Of a DNA stretch of 64,000 nucleotides, positions 36,631 to 45,293 are shown in pieces (positions within the stretch are counted from its first letter, which is position 1; each line of letters starts with the position of its first letter). The notes beneath the pieces were generated by a model. The model had not been told where the DNA came from. It searched no databases and was given only the letters and a program-made list of their open reading frames with translations. Origin of the DNA: Variovorax sp. CF079 (GTDB lineage Bacteria; Pseudomonadota; Gammaproteobacteria; Burkholderiales; Burkholderiaceae_C); contig NZ_FMZU01000017.1 of NCBI RefSeq assembly GCF_900101545.1, positions 1 to 64,000 on the forward strand, in the 5' to 3' direction. A program made the position numbers and the translations under genes.

Positions 36631-38082
36631 TCAGGCGACGGCCGCTTGCGGCGACGACGCCGCTGCGCTCTCGGCCGCGGCACCGCGCAGGTAGACGCCC
36701 TGGTTCAGCAAGGCCGCTTGCAGCGCATCGACAGGCACGGCCCGCGGCGCGATGCCGGCCCGCGATGCGAGCGCGGCCGCCACGCCCGCGGCCTGGCCCG
36801 TGATCCAGCACTGCGGAATCTCGCGCATGAAGCCGTGCGAGTTGCGGTCGCAGGAGATGTGGCGGCCACAGGCGAGCAGGCCGTCGAGCTGTTGCGGCAC
36901 CAGGGCGCCGTAGGGGATCGAGATGTTGGGGAACTTGGGCGACACGGCCGGCGACACGCCCACCTCGTCGGCCAGCGCCCGGCCCTCGGGCCACTGGCTG
37001 CGCAGCACCGAACCCGCGCCGCTCAGGCGCCGCGCATGGCGCACGCCGATCTGCGGCGCGCTCAGCATCATGTAGGCACTCTCGAAGCCCGGCGCATGGG
37101 CGCGGAAGTAGTCGAGGTGCGCGGCCATCGCGCGGTGCGAGCGCACCTCCACGGCCGTCAGGTCGTCGACGTCGAGCGCCGAGTAGCCCGACTGGCGCGG
37201 CCCCATGAAGAGCGCGATGTCGTTGCGCCACGAGACGAAGGGCCGCTCGAACAGGCCGAGCTGCTCGCGCCCGCGCGCCATGAAGGCGGTGAACTGCTCG
37301 GGCTGGCCGGCCTTGAATTCGATCCAGCGGTCCATGTCGACGCCGCCGAACAGCCACGAGGTGTTCATGCAATGGTGGACATCGGCCTCCTCGATGTCGT
37401 TGACGTAGGCCGCGCCGGCGCGCGCGAACAGGTCGCCGTCGCCGGTGGCGTCGACCACCACGTCGGCCATGATGGCCATGCGCCCTTCCTTGCTCTCGAA
37501 CACCACGCCCTTGACCGCGCCGTCCTGCACGATCGGCACCGCCGCCCACGAGTGGTAGATGAGCTTGACCTTGCGCTCCAGCACGATCTCCTGCGACAAG
37601 AGCTTGAGCCGCTCGGGATCGATGGTCGGCGACCAGGTGACGACGCCGTGGTAGGCGGCGGTGCGCTGCGACCAGTGCGCGGCCTTCGCGGTGTCCTGCG
37701 AGCCCCAGTCGCCGCGCGAGGGGCCGGCGACCGCGTCGGCCGGCAGGCGGTCAAACAGCTCTTCCGCGAAGCCGCGGATCACGAGTTGGCCTTCCCAGTC
37801 GGTCATGCGGTCGATCCAGATCACGAGGCCGCCGGTGGAAAGACCGCCCAGGTGGTTGTAGCGCTCGAGCAGCGCGACATCGGCGCCCTGTTTGGCCGCT
37901 GCGGCCGCCGCCGCCGTGCCCGAAGGTCCGCCACCGACGACCAGCACGCCGCAGCGGTGGTAGATCGGAATGTTCTTGCCGGGCTCCGCCCACATGCCGT
38001 GGTCGGGCCGCTGGATGCGCTTGTCGCGATCGAAGATGTCGGAGCTCAAGATGCGCTCGTCGGTGCGGACCACAGTTTTCAT
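36631..38082 (-). CDS. FAD-dependent oxidoreductase (FAD_oxidored family)
   Basis: This 483-residue flavoprotein has FAD-binding LVVGGGPSGTAAAAAAAKQG (about residues 47-66), then LERYNHLGGLSTGGLVIWID. A conserved VVVDATGDGDLFARAGAAYV lies in the middle and GRHISCDRNSHGFMREIPQC near the end. Family members oxidise hydroxy or unsaturated organic acids in poorly studied catabolic pathways. It is the first gene of the leftward operon, divergent from two Bug receptors, and should supply the oxidation step of the pathway. The 60-base gap to the IclR gene may hold a weak second promoter. Confidence 0.85.
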   Translation of the reverse strand: MKTVVRTDERILSSDIFDRDKRIQRPDHGMWAEPGKNIPIYHRCGVLVVGGGPSGTAAAAAAAKQGADVALLERYNHLGGLSTGGLVIWIDRMTDWEGQLVIRGFAEELFDRLPADAVAGPSRGDWGSQDTAKAAHWSQRTAAYHGVVTWSPTIDPERLKLLSQEIVLERKVKLIYHSWAAVPIVQDGAVKGVVFESKEGRMAIMADVVVDATGDGDLFARAGAAYVNDIEEADVHHCMNTSWLFGGVDMDRWIEFKAGQPEQFTAFMARGREQLGLFERPFVSWRNDIALFMGPRQSGYSALDVDDLTAVEVRSHRAMAAHLDYFRAHAPGFESAYMMLSAPQIGVRHARRLSGAGSVLRSQWPEGRALADEVGVSPAVSPKFPNISIPYGALVPQQLDGLLACGRHISCDRNSHGFMREIPQCWITGQAAGVAAALASRAGIAPRAVPVDALQAALLNQGVYLRGAAAESAAASSPQAAVA

Positions 38083-38233
38083 GGATTCAGATGCTTGGAT
38101 GGAGCGTCATATTTTGGACATGCAGATCATTTAACAAACATTAAAGGTCGTTAATACGGGTATTCCCTGTCAATGATTCAATATTAATGAGTCGATAGTC
38201 CGTTTAATGGATCAATTGAACAAGGAGACAAGC
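38083..38233. promoter_or_regulatory. Divergent regulatory region of the catabolic cluster
   Basis: This 151-base region is markedly AT-richer than its surroundings. It holds a palindromic AATAC-GG-GTATT at 38153-38164 and several TTAA-containing half-sites (ATTTAAC, ATTAAAGG, GTTAATAC, GTTTAATGG) that could be IclR targets. A strong AAGGAG ribosome site at its right edge serves the first Bug gene. No promoter hexamer pair stands out clearly. Confidence 0.5.
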
Positions 38234-39226
38234 ATGGACGCGTTCCTCAGCGCCCGCCGTGCCGGGATCGTGCTGGCCGGCATCGCGCTGCTGGGCTTGG
38301 CGCCGCTGGCCATGGCGCAGGACTTCCCGGCCAAGGGCAAGCCGATCCGCATCGTGGTCGGCTTCACCGCCGGCGGCGGCACCGATGCGCAGGCGCGCAT
38401 CGTGGCGCAGAAGCTCGGCGAGCTGCTGGGCACCAGCGTGATCGTCGACAACAAGCCCGGCGCCAGCACCATGCTGGCCGCCAGCGAAGTCGCGCGCGCC
38501 CTGCCCGACGGCCACACCCTGCTCTACGCGCCCTCGTCGACCATGGCGCAGAACCCGCACACGCTGTCGCAGGTGCCCTACGACCCCTTCAAGGACTTCA
38601 CGCCGATCTCGATGGGCGGCCGCGGCCCGCTGGTGCTCTCGGTGAGCAGCAGCGTGCCGGTGAACAACGTGCGCGAGCTGGTGGCCTACGTCAAGGCGCG
38701 TCCGGGCACGGTGAGCTATGCCTCCTTCGGCGCCGGCACCTCCTCGCACATCTATGGCGAGGCCTTCGTCCAGAAGACCGGGCTGGACGCGGTGCACATT
38801 CCCTACAAGGGCGGCTCGGACGCGGCGAAGGACCTGATCGGCGGCCGCGTGCAGTACATGTTCGACTCGGCCTCGTCGGCGGTCATCACTTCCGGCACCG
38901 GCAAGGTGAAGATCCTCGCCGTCGCAGCGGCAGCGCGCATCGCGGCCTTGCCGGATGTCCCGACCCTGGCCGAGCAGGGCGTGGCCGGGCTCGACCTGCC
39001 GAGCTGGCTCGGCTTCTACGGACCGGCGCAGATGCCGGCGCCGGTGGTCGCCAGGCTCAACGCGGCGCTGACGCAGGTGCTGGCCATGCCGCAGGTGCGT
39101 GACTTCTACCGCACCGGCGGCTACGAGGCCGGCGCCACCACGCCCACCGAGTTCGCCAGCATCACGCGCGCCACCTACGAGCGCTGGGGCGACATGGTCC
39201 GGCAGGTGGGGCTCGCGAAGCAATGA
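38234..39226 (+). CDS. Bug/TctC-type periplasmic receptor, tandem copy 1
   Basis: This 330-residue receptor has a signal peptide ending LAPLAMA and mature start QDFPAKGKPIRIVVGFTAGG. Other motifs are NKPGASTMLAASEV, PYDPFKDFTPISMG, HIPYKGGSDAAKDLIGGRVQ and LPDVPTLAEQGV. The AAGGAG ribosome site supports ATG 38234 over an upstream in-frame ATG at 38207. It is very similar to the next gene over its whole length, so the two arose by tandem duplication. It is divergent from the FAD oxidoreductase operon and probably shares its inducer. Confidence 0.92.
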   Translation: MDAFLSARRAGIVLAGIALLGLAPLAMAQDFPAKGKPIRIVVGFTAGGGTDAQARIVAQKLGELLGTSVIVDNKPGASTMLAASEVARALPDGHTLLYAPSSTMAQNPHTLSQVPYDPFKDFTPISMGGRGPLVLSVSSSVPVNNVRELVAYVKARPGTVSYASFGAGTSSHIYGEAFVQKTGLDAVHIPYKGGSDAAKDLIGGRVQYMFDSASSAVITSGTGKVKILAVAAAARIAALPDVPTLAEQGVAGLDLPSWLGFYGPAQMPAPVVARLNAALTQVLAMPQVRDFYRTGGYEAGATTPTEFASITRATYERWGDMVRQVGLAKQ

Positions 39227-40284
39227 GCGCCGCGCCGGGCCGCCCCAAGCAAGCTCGCTCCCGCTTGGCGGGAAGGCGCGCAGCGCCAAGGGGGCTCCAA
39301 TGCGCCGGCATCGCGCGCCGCCGGGTCCTCGCATGGCTGGCGGGCGCGGGCGCCTTCGCCGCGCTGGCCCAGACACCGGCGTTCCCGGAAAAAGGAAGAA
39401 CCATCCGCATCGTGCTCGGCCTGGCCGCGGGCGGCGCATCGGACGCACAGGCGCGCTTCGTCGCCAGCAAGCTCACCGAGGTACTGCAGACGCCGGTGAT
39501 CGTGGAGAACCGGCCCGGCGCCAGCTTCATCCTAGCCACCGAGGAAGTGATCCGCGCCGCGCCCGACGGCTACACGCTGATGTACGCGCCCTCCTCCGTG
39601 GTGGCGCAGAACCCGCAGACGCTGGCGCAGGTTCGCTACGACCCCTTCATGGACCTGACGCCGATCTCGCTCGGCGCGCGCGGACCGCTGGTGCTGACCG
39701 TGCATGCCAGCGTGCCGGCGAAGAACGTGCAGGAACTCGTCGCCTACATCAAGGCCAATCCCGGCAAGCTGGGCTATGCCTCCTTCGGCACCGGCACCTC
39801 CTCGCACATCTACGGCGAGGCCTTCGCGCGCCAGGCCGGACTGGACGTGGTGCACGTGCCCTACAAGGGCGGCGCCGATGCGGCGAAGGATTTCCTGGCG
39901 GGTCGCGTGCAGTACTACTTCGACGCCGCGCCCAATGCCATCCAGAACGCGGCAACGGGCAAGGTCCGGATGCTGGCCGTGGCCGCACCGCGCCGCAGCC
40001 CGATGCTGCCCGACGTACCCACCATGACGGAACAGGGCGTGCGCGACCTGGACATGGCGAGCTGGCTCGGCTTCTACGGCCCGGCGCGCATGCCCGGGCC
40101 GGTCGTGGCCCGCCTCAACGCGGCATTGACGCAGGTGCTGGCCATGCCCGCCACGCGCGAGTTCTTCCGCCAGGGGGCCTACGAAGCCGAGGCCTCGAGC
40201 CCGCAGCAGCTGGCCGAACTCACGCGCACGACTTACGACCAGTGGGGCGACATCATTCGCAGGCTGGGGCTGACGAAGCAGTAA
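39223..40284 (+). CDS. Bug/TctC-type periplasmic receptor, tandem copy 2
   Basis: This 353-residue receptor is closely related to copy 1 (shared YASFGTGTSSHIYGEAF, YDPFMDLTPISLGARG and SWLGFYGPARMPGPVVARLN). The start overlaps the stop of copy 1 as ATGA. The first 25 or so residues (MSAAPGRPKQARSRLAGRR) are encoded by a GC-rich intergenic-type repeat and do not look like a normal leader. A twin-Arg-like hydrophobic signal (ARRRVLAWLAGAGAFAALA) follows. The insertion may have destroyed the ancestral start. Function is as for copy 1, perhaps with a different ligand preference. Confidence 0.88.
   Translation: MSAAPGRPKQARSRLAGRRAAPRGLQCAGIARRRVLAWLAGAGAFAALAQTPAFPEKGRTIRIVLGLAAGGASDAQARFVASKLTEVLQTPVIVENRPGASFILATEEVIRAAPDGYTLMYAPSSVVAQNPQTLAQVRYDPFMDLTPISLGARGPLVLTVHASVPAKNVQELVAYIKANPGKLGYASFGTGTSSHIYGEAFARQAGLDVVHVPYKGGADAAKDFLAGRVQYYFDAAPNAIQNAATGKVRMLAVAAPRRSPMLPDVPTMTEQGVRDLDMASWLGFYGPARMPGPVVARLNAALTQVLAMPATREFFRQGAYEAEASSPQQLAELTRTTYDQWGDIIRRLGLTKQ
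39237..39298. repeat. GC-rich REP-like element inside the 5' end of a Bug gene
   Basis: The stretch has imperfect inverted arms (CCGCCCCAAGC with GCTTGGCGGG) followed by a CGCGCAGCGCCAAGGGGGCT end. This composition recalls the intergenic mosaic repeats of Comamonadaceae. It lies between the two Bug coding regions and is translated into the leader of the second. No other copy is obvious in this window, so the repeat call rests on family knowledge. Confidence 0.5.
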
Positions 40285-40285
40285 C

Positions 40286-41161
40286 TCAGGCAAAGAAGCG
40301 CAGCAGCAGCGCATTCACCTCGGCCGCGCGCTCGTACTGCACCCAGTGGCCCGCGCCGTCGACCACCGCGCCCTCGCGCTGAGGATGGCCGGCCGTGAGC
40401 TGCGCAACCAGCGGCCGCGAATCGGCCGTCACGTCGTGTTCGCCCCAGACCAGCAATTGCGGCCCGCCGAGCGCGTCGAGCGCGGCCTGCAGCCCGCCCG
40501 TCATCGAGACTTCCTTGCTGCGAAAGCGCGTGCCGTGGCAGGACACGTCATGGATGGCGAAGGCCAGCGCATCGATGGCCGAGGGCTCGTGCAGCATCAG
40601 CGCGCCGAGGTTGTGCAACAGCGCAGCGCGCTCTTCCTCGCGGTCCTCGGCGGCGCGCCAGTTGATCATGTCGACCGTCATGCGACGCATCGTTCCGTGC
40701 CCGCCGCTGCCCATCAGGGCCAGGCGCCGGATGCCGCCGCGCCGGAGTGCGAACTTCGCCGCCACCAGGCCGCCGAAGGAGAAGCCACCGAGGTCGATCT
40801 CGGTCTGCGCGCCGATCAGGCTGTCGAGCGTGGCGACCATTGCATCGAGCGAGGGGCCCAAGGCCTCCTGGCCCGGCGCGGGCCGCGGCGGCGTGTCAGA
40901 GTCGTTGAAGCCCGGCATGTCGGGCAGCCACAGCGTGTGCGCGGCCGACAGCGCCTCGATATTGCGCAGCCAGTGCATCCAGCTGCCATGGCCGCCATGC
41001 AGCAGCACCAGCGGCGGGCCGTCGCCGAAGCGGCGCCAGCGCACGCGCAGGCCGTCGTGCAAGGCATCGTGATGAATGGACAGCGCGTCGGTGCGGGCAA
41101 TCAGCCGATGCGCCTGGGCATCGGCCACGGGGTCGAAAGTGTGGAGATCTGGCACCGGCAC
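40286..41161 (-). CDS. Alpha/beta hydrolase
   Basis: This protein of about 291 residues has the oxyanion-hole motif LVLLHGGHGSWMHW, the nucleophile elbow GGFSFGGLVAAK (Ser), the acid in VWGEHDVTAD and the base in VDGAGHWVQYE, a complete Ser-Asp-His triad. Such enzymes often hydrolyse ring-cleavage products or esters. Several GTG codons could be the start; I place it at 41161 just after the dioxygenase stop, though GTG 41203, overlapping that gene, is possible. It is downstream of a LigB-type dioxygenase, so the pair may process one aromatic compound. Confidence 0.85.
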   Translation of the reverse strand: MPVPDLHTFDPVADAQAHRLIARTDALSIHHDALHDGLRVRWRRFGDGPPLVLLHGGHGSWMHWLRNIEALSAAHTLWLPDMPGFNDSDTPPRPAPGQEALGPSLDAMVATLDSLIGAQTEIDLGGFSFGGLVAAKFALRRGGIRRLALMGSGGHGTMRRMTVDMINWRAAEDREEERAALLHNLGALMLHEPSAIDALAFAIHDVSCHGTRFRSKEVSMTGGLQAALDALGGPQLLVWGEHDVTADSRPLVAQLTAGHPQREGAVVDGAGHWVQYERAAEVNALLLRFFA

Positions 41162-41177
41162 ATTGTGCCGGCGTCGA

Positions 41178-42002
41178 TCAAGCCGCGTCGCCGGCCGCCG
41201 CACCGAAGCGGTAGCTCGACACCGCGATGCCGCCCATGAAGGCGTCCTCGTGGTAGATGCGCTTGCCGGTGTCCTGCTCGGCGGCGCCGACCGCGACCAT
41301 CAGCGGGATCAGGTGCTCTTCGCGCGGATGCGCAATGCGAGCCGCGGGCGCCTGCGACCAGTCGAGCAGGCGCTCGGCCCGCTGCGCCGGCGCCGCATCC
41401 ACGGTCGCGGCCAGCCAGTCGTCGAAGGCCTTCGACGGCTCATGCGCCTGCGGACCGAAGTTGCGCAGGTTGTGATAGCTCAGGCCGCTGCCGACGATCA
41501 GCACGTTCTCGTTGCGCAGCGGCGCGAGCGCCCGGCCCAGCGCCAGGTGCTCGGCCGGATCGAGGCCGCGCTTGAGCGACAGCTGCACCACCGGCACGTC
41601 TGCCTTCGGATAGATCGCGGCCATCGGCGAGAACATGCCGTGGTCGAAGCCGCGTTCCGGATCCAGGCTCGCGGGCAGCCCGGCGGCCTCGATCAGCCCC
41701 TGCACGCGCCGCGCGAGCTCGGGCGAACCGGGCGCGTCGTAATGCACGTGGTAGGTGTGCTCGGGGAAGCCGCCGTAGTCGTAGATCATGGGCGGCTTGG
41801 GGTTGCCCATCACGGTGAACGCCGGCGCTTCCCAGTGCGCCGAGATCATCAGGATGGCGTCGGGCCGGCGGCCGATCTGGCGCGGCATGTCGGCCAGCGC
41901 GGCTTCGAGCTGGGCATAGGCATCGCCCATTTCCTTCTTCATCCACGGCCAGGGGCCGCCGCCGTGGGAGATGAAATAGGTGGGAAGGGTTTGCGTGGTC
42001 AT
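41178..42002 (-). CDS. LigB/DODA-type extradiol ring-cleavage dioxygenase
   Basis: This 274-residue class III extradiol dioxygenase is related to 4,5-DOPA dioxygenase and YgiD. Metal-binding histidines are in YFISHGGGPWPW (His13), MISAHWEAPAF (about His56) and GSGLSYHNLRNFG; HPREEHLIPLMVAVGAAEQD is a conserved block. It opens catecholic rings using non-haem iron or zinc. It is divergent from a LysR regulator 79 bases away, a common arrangement, and is followed by an alpha/beta hydrolase. The natural substrate is not evident. Confidence 0.9.
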   Translation of the reverse strand: MTTQTLPTYFISHGGGPWPWMKKEMGDAYAQLEAALADMPRQIGRRPDAILMISAHWEAPAFTVMGNPKPPMIYDYGGFPEHTYHVHYDAPGSPELARRVQGLIEAAGLPASLDPERGFDHGMFSPMAAIYPKADVPVVQLSLKRGLDPAEHLALGRALAPLRNENVLIVGSGLSYHNLRNFGPQAHEPSKAFDDWLAATVDAAPAQRAERLLDWSQAPAARIAHPREEHLIPLMVAVGAAEQDTGKRIYHEDAFMGGIAVSSYRFGAAAGDAA

Positions 42003-42017
42003 GACTGCCAGTCTAGA

Positions 42018-42059
42018 GATTTCCCTTCGAGAAATCGATAGGCTAGGATTCATCGAATC
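42018..42059. promoter_or_regulatory. Palindromes between dioxygenase and LysR genes
   Basis: GATTTC-N7-GAAATC at 42018-42036 is a perfect inverted repeat containing a T-N11-A LysR-type core. A second palindrome, GATTC-ATC-GAATC, follows at 42047-42059. Both lie in the 79-base divergent spacer and are plausible binding sites for the adjacent LysR protein. Confidence 0.6.
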
Positions 42060-42081
42060 GTTTCTCTGCAGGAAATCAACC

Positions 42082-42969
42082 ATGGACCGGCTGACCAGCC
42101 TGCGCGTGTTTCGCGACGTCGTCGAATCGGGCAGCTTCGTCGCCGCGGCCGAGCGCCTGGGCGTCTCGGCGCCGATGGCCAGCAAGCACGTGGCGCAGCT
42201 CGAGAAGTCGCTCGGCGCGCGCCTGCTGCATCGCTCGAGCCGGCATCTGAGCCTGACCGAAGCGGGCCAGGCCTGGTACGAGCAGAGCCGGCGCGCGCTC
42301 GACCTGCTCGATGCGGCCGAGGCCGCGATCGGCCAGAAGAACGAGGCGCCGCGCGGCCAGCTCAAGGTCAGCGCGCCCGTGTGGTGCGCCACGCCGCGCA
42401 TTGCCCGCGTGCTGGCCGATTACCGCGAGCGCTTTCCGGAAGTGCTGGTCGACATGCACCTGGAGAACCGCAAGGTCGATCTCGCGGCCGACGGCTACGA
42501 CCTCGCCCTGCGCGCGACGCAGGAGCCCTCGCCGGCGCTCATCGCGCGACCGCTGTGCCGCCTGCAGTTCCACCTGGTCGCCGCGGCCGACTACCTCGCG
42601 CGCGCCGGCGTACCTGCCGTGCCGGCCGACCTGGCGAAGCTCGGCGCCATCGTGCCGAGCTACGTCAATATCGAAGGGCTCGCGCTCAAGGGGCCGGGCG
42701 GGCGGCAGGTGCCGCTCAGGCTGCAACCGGTGATGAAGTCCGACGACACCACGCTCACACTGCATGCGGTGCGCGCGGGGATGGGCATGTCCTTTCTGCC
42801 CGAGTGGCTCATCGATGACGACCTGGCTGCCGGACGGCTGGTGCGCCTGGTGCCCGACTACACCGCGCCGGCGGTGACGCTGTTCGCCATCTACACCAGC
42901 CGCCAGTACATGGCGCCCAAGATGCGCAGCTTCATCGACTTTCTGGGAGAGCGCTTGTCGGGGCGATAG
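42082..42969 (+). CDS. LysR family transcriptional regulator
   Basis: This 295-residue protein has an N-terminal winged helix-turn-helix (MDRLTSLRVFRDVVESGSFV, AAAERLGVSAPMASKHVAQL, GARLLHRSSRHLSLTEAGQA) and a periplasmic-binding-like effector domain. SAPVWCATPRIARVLADYRE begins the effector part. The CrgA/AaeR-like subgroup often regulates an adjacent divergent gene; here that is the LigB-type dioxygenase. An AGGAAA ribosome site supports this start over an upstream in-frame ATG. The spacer holds two palindromes suited to LysR binding. Confidence 0.92.
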   Translation: MDRLTSLRVFRDVVESGSFVAAAERLGVSAPMASKHVAQLEKSLGARLLHRSSRHLSLTEAGQAWYEQSRRALDLLDAAEAAIGQKNEAPRGQLKVSAPVWCATPRIARVLADYRERFPEVLVDMHLENRKVDLAADGYDLALRATQEPSPALIARPLCRLQFHLVAAADYLARAGVPAVPADLAKLGAIVPSYVNIEGLALKGPGGRQVPLRLQPVMKSDDTTLTLHAVRAGMGMSFLPEWLIDDDLAAGRLVRLVPDYTAPAVTLFAIYTSRQYMAPKMRSFIDFLGERLSGR

Positions 42970-43139
42970 GCGTTCGCTCTGGCCTGGCGCGAGCAGCTCA
43001 GGGAAGCCCGAAGGGCCGGTGACGTCGGCCGGCGCAGGGCACACCGCCCGCCTCCGCACCCATGGCACACCCATAGGCCTTGCGCATGCACAAGCACCTG
43101 CCCGCCGTTACAGTGGCGCCTCACTGGAGACAGCCCGCC

Positions 43140-44978
43140 TTGTTCCGCTACTTCGAAAAACTGCTCCATCCCTATCCCCCCGCCGAACCCGCACTGCCGC
43201 CACTCGGCTTCTTCGCCTTTCTCTGGGCCTGCACCGAAGGCCTGCGCGGCAAGATCCTCGCCATGGCGCTGTTCACGGCCGCGATGTCGGCCTTCGAGGC
43301 GCTGCTGTTCGCGATGCTCGGGCGCATCGTCGACTGGCTCGGCGGGCAGGTGCCGGCCCGGCTGTGGGAAGAGCGCGGCGACACGCTGATGTGGCTGGGC
43401 GCGGCCCTGGTCGCCAGCATCGCGGTGGTGGCGCTGCAGACCGTGGTCAAGCACCAGACGCTGGCGGTCAACCTGCCGATGCGGCTGCGCTGGAACTTCC
43501 ACCGCCTGATGCTGGGCCAGAGCATGGCCTTCTACCAGGACGAGTTCGCGGGCCGCATCACGGCCAAGGTGATGCAGACCGCGCTGGCGGTGCGCGAGAC
43601 CGTGTTCGTGCTGGCCGACGTGCTGGTGGCCATGGGCGTCTACGTCGCGACCATGATCGTGCTCGCGGCCGTGCTCGACCCGCAGCTGATGCTGCCCTTC
43701 GTGATCTGGCTCCTGCTCTACATCGCCACGCTCGTCTTCTTCGTGCCTCGGCTCGGCGAGATCGGCAAGGCGCAGGCCGATGCGCGCGCCATGATGACCG
43801 GCCGCGTGACCGATGCCTACACCAACATTGCCACCGTCAAGCTGTTCTCGCACACCCAGCGCGAGGCCGGCTTCGCGCGCGCGGCGATGAAGGAATTCAT
43901 GATCACCGGCTACGGCCAGATGCGGCTGGTGAGCGCCTTCGAGATCGCCAACCACACGCTCAGCATGGGCCTGACTGCCGGCATGGCAGGCACGGGCCTC
44001 TGGCTGTGGTCGCAGGGCGCGGTCGGCGTCGGCGCGGTGGCCGCGGCGACCGCGATGGCGCTGCGGCTGCAAGGCATGTCGCACTGGATCATGTGGGAGA
44101 TGACCAGCCTGTTCGAGAACATCGGCACGGTGCAGGACGGCATGAAGACGCTGTCGCGCCCGCGCACCGTGCTCGATGCGCCCGATGCCGCCGTGCTTGC
44201 CGTGCCACGTGGCGAAGTGCGCTTCGATCATGCGAGCTTCCGCTACGCCGACGGCGGCCGCCGCGTGATCGACGACCTCACGCTCACCGTCGCGCCCGGC
44301 GAGAAGATCGGCCTGGTCGGCCGTTCGGGCGCCGGCAAGTCGACGCTGGTGAACCTGCTGCTGCGCTTCCACGATCTCGAAAGCGGCCGCATCCTGATCG
44401 ACGGCCAGGACATCGCGCACGTGACGCAGGATTCGCTGCGCACGCACATCGGCATGGTCACGCAGGACACCTCGCTGATGCACCGCTCGGTGGCCGACAA
44501 CATCGCCTACGGCCGGCCCGACGCGAGCGCGGAGGCGATCCGCGTGGCGGCCGAACGCGCCGAGGCGCACGACTTCATCCAGACGCTGGGCGACCCGAAC
44601 GGCCGCCGCGGCTACGAGGCGCACGTGGGCGAGCGCGGCGTCAAGCTGTCGGGCGGCCAGCGCCAGCGCGTCGCGATTGCGCGCGTGATGCTGAAGGACG
44701 CGCCGATCCTGCTGCTCGACGAAGCCACCAGCGCGCTCGACTCCGAGGTCGAGGCCGCGATCCAGGCCAGCCTGTACCGCCTGATGGAAGGCAAGACCGT
44801 GATCGCAATCGCGCACCGGCTCTCGACCATCGCGGCCATGGACCGACTGATCGTGCTCGACGAGGGCCGCGTGGTCGAACAGGGCGACCACCGCACGCTG
44901 CTGGCGCAGGGCGGGCTCTATGCGCGGCTGTGGGCGCATCAGAGCGGCGGCTTCCTGGGAGATGGTGACGACGAGTAA
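43140..44978 (+). CDS. ABC exporter, fused permease-ATPase
   Basis: This is a half-transporter of about 612 residues. The N-terminal permease has six hydrophobic segments (e.g. ETVFVLADVLVAMGVYVATM). The C-terminal ATPase has Walker A GRSGAGKST, Q-loop VTQD, signature LSGGQ, Walker B ILLLDEATSALD and H-loop IAHRLS. It should act as a homodimer exporting lipid or drug-like molecules from the inner membrane. I place the start at TTG 43140 (giving FRYFEKLLHPYPP) because GGAGA lies about 9 bases upstream. ATG 43086 in frame would add 18 unusual residues. Substrate unknown. Confidence 0.85.
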   Translation: MFRYFEKLLHPYPPAEPALPPLGFFAFLWACTEGLRGKILAMALFTAAMSAFEALLFAMLGRIVDWLGGQVPARLWEERGDTLMWLGAALVASIAVVALQTVVKHQTLAVNLPMRLRWNFHRLMLGQSMAFYQDEFAGRITAKVMQTALAVRETVFVLADVLVAMGVYVATMIVLAAVLDPQLMLPFVIWLLLYIATLVFFVPRLGEIGKAQADARAMMTGRVTDAYTNIATVKLFSHTQREAGFARAAMKEFMITGYGQMRLVSAFEIANHTLSMGLTAGMAGTGLWLWSQGAVGVGAVAAATAMALRLQGMSHWIMWEMTSLFENIGTVQDGMKTLSRPRTVLDAPDAAVLAVPRGEVRFDHASFRYADGGRRVIDDLTLTVAPGEKIGLVGRSGAGKSTLVNLLLRFHDLESGRILIDGQDIAHVTQDSLRTHIGMVTQDTSLMHRSVADNIAYGRPDASAEAIRVAAERAEAHDFIQTLGDPNGRRGYEAHVGERGVKLSGGQRQRVAIARVMLKDAPILLLDEATSALDSEVEAAIQASLYRLMEGKTVIAIAHRLSTIAAMDRLIVLDEGRVVEQGDHRTLLAQGGLYARLWAHQSGGFLGDGDDE

Positions 44979-45091
44979 AAGAAGGCCAAAGGCTTTCCGG
45001 CGAGTCCTACAGTGCGCGAAGACAGCCGACTACAGCTTGAAATCCTGTGCCTGTCACCCTGGAATCGTCTTCAACAAGAGGAGTCCTCGCC

Positions 45092-45166
45092 GTGAATTCC
45101 ATCATCTACATCGTTGGGCTGGTCGTGGTCGTGGTCGCCGTGCTCTCCTTCTTCGGCCTTCGCTGA
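45092..45166 (+). CDS. Tiny single-span membrane protein, 24 aa
   Basis: A GTG start preceded by a strong AAGAGGAG ribosome site encodes MNSIIYIVGLVVVVVAVLSF followed by FGLR and TGA. Almost the whole product is one membrane helix with an Arg cap. Its spacing, ribosome site and the rho-independent terminator 45 bases downstream argue for a real gene. Function unknown; small hydrophobic proteins of this type often bind larger membrane complexes. It lies between the ABC exporter and the DUF2868 gene. Confidence 0.75.
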   Translation: MNSIIYIVGLVVVVVAVLSFFGLR

Positions 45167-45211
45167 GATAAACACACCGTTGCTTTTTCCGCGTCCTTTC
45201 GGCGCGGATCC

Positions 45212-45235
45212 GGGGCCATCGCGGCCCCGTTTTTC
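45212..45235 (+). terminator. Rho-independent terminator
   Basis: CGGGGCC, a 5-base loop, GGCCCCG and TTTTT form a perfect 7-bp stem with a T-run. It ends the transcript of the tiny membrane protein. Confidence 0.88.
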
Positions 45236-45293
45236 ATGAGCGAGCGGCCGGGGGGCGCCGGGCATAATTTCGCGCTCTCTTTGAAGGAAGCCG

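Noticed and set aside
42891-44939. 682-codon minus-strand frame opposite the ABC exporter
   Set aside because: It is an antisense shadow; the opposite strand carries all five ABC motifs in order.
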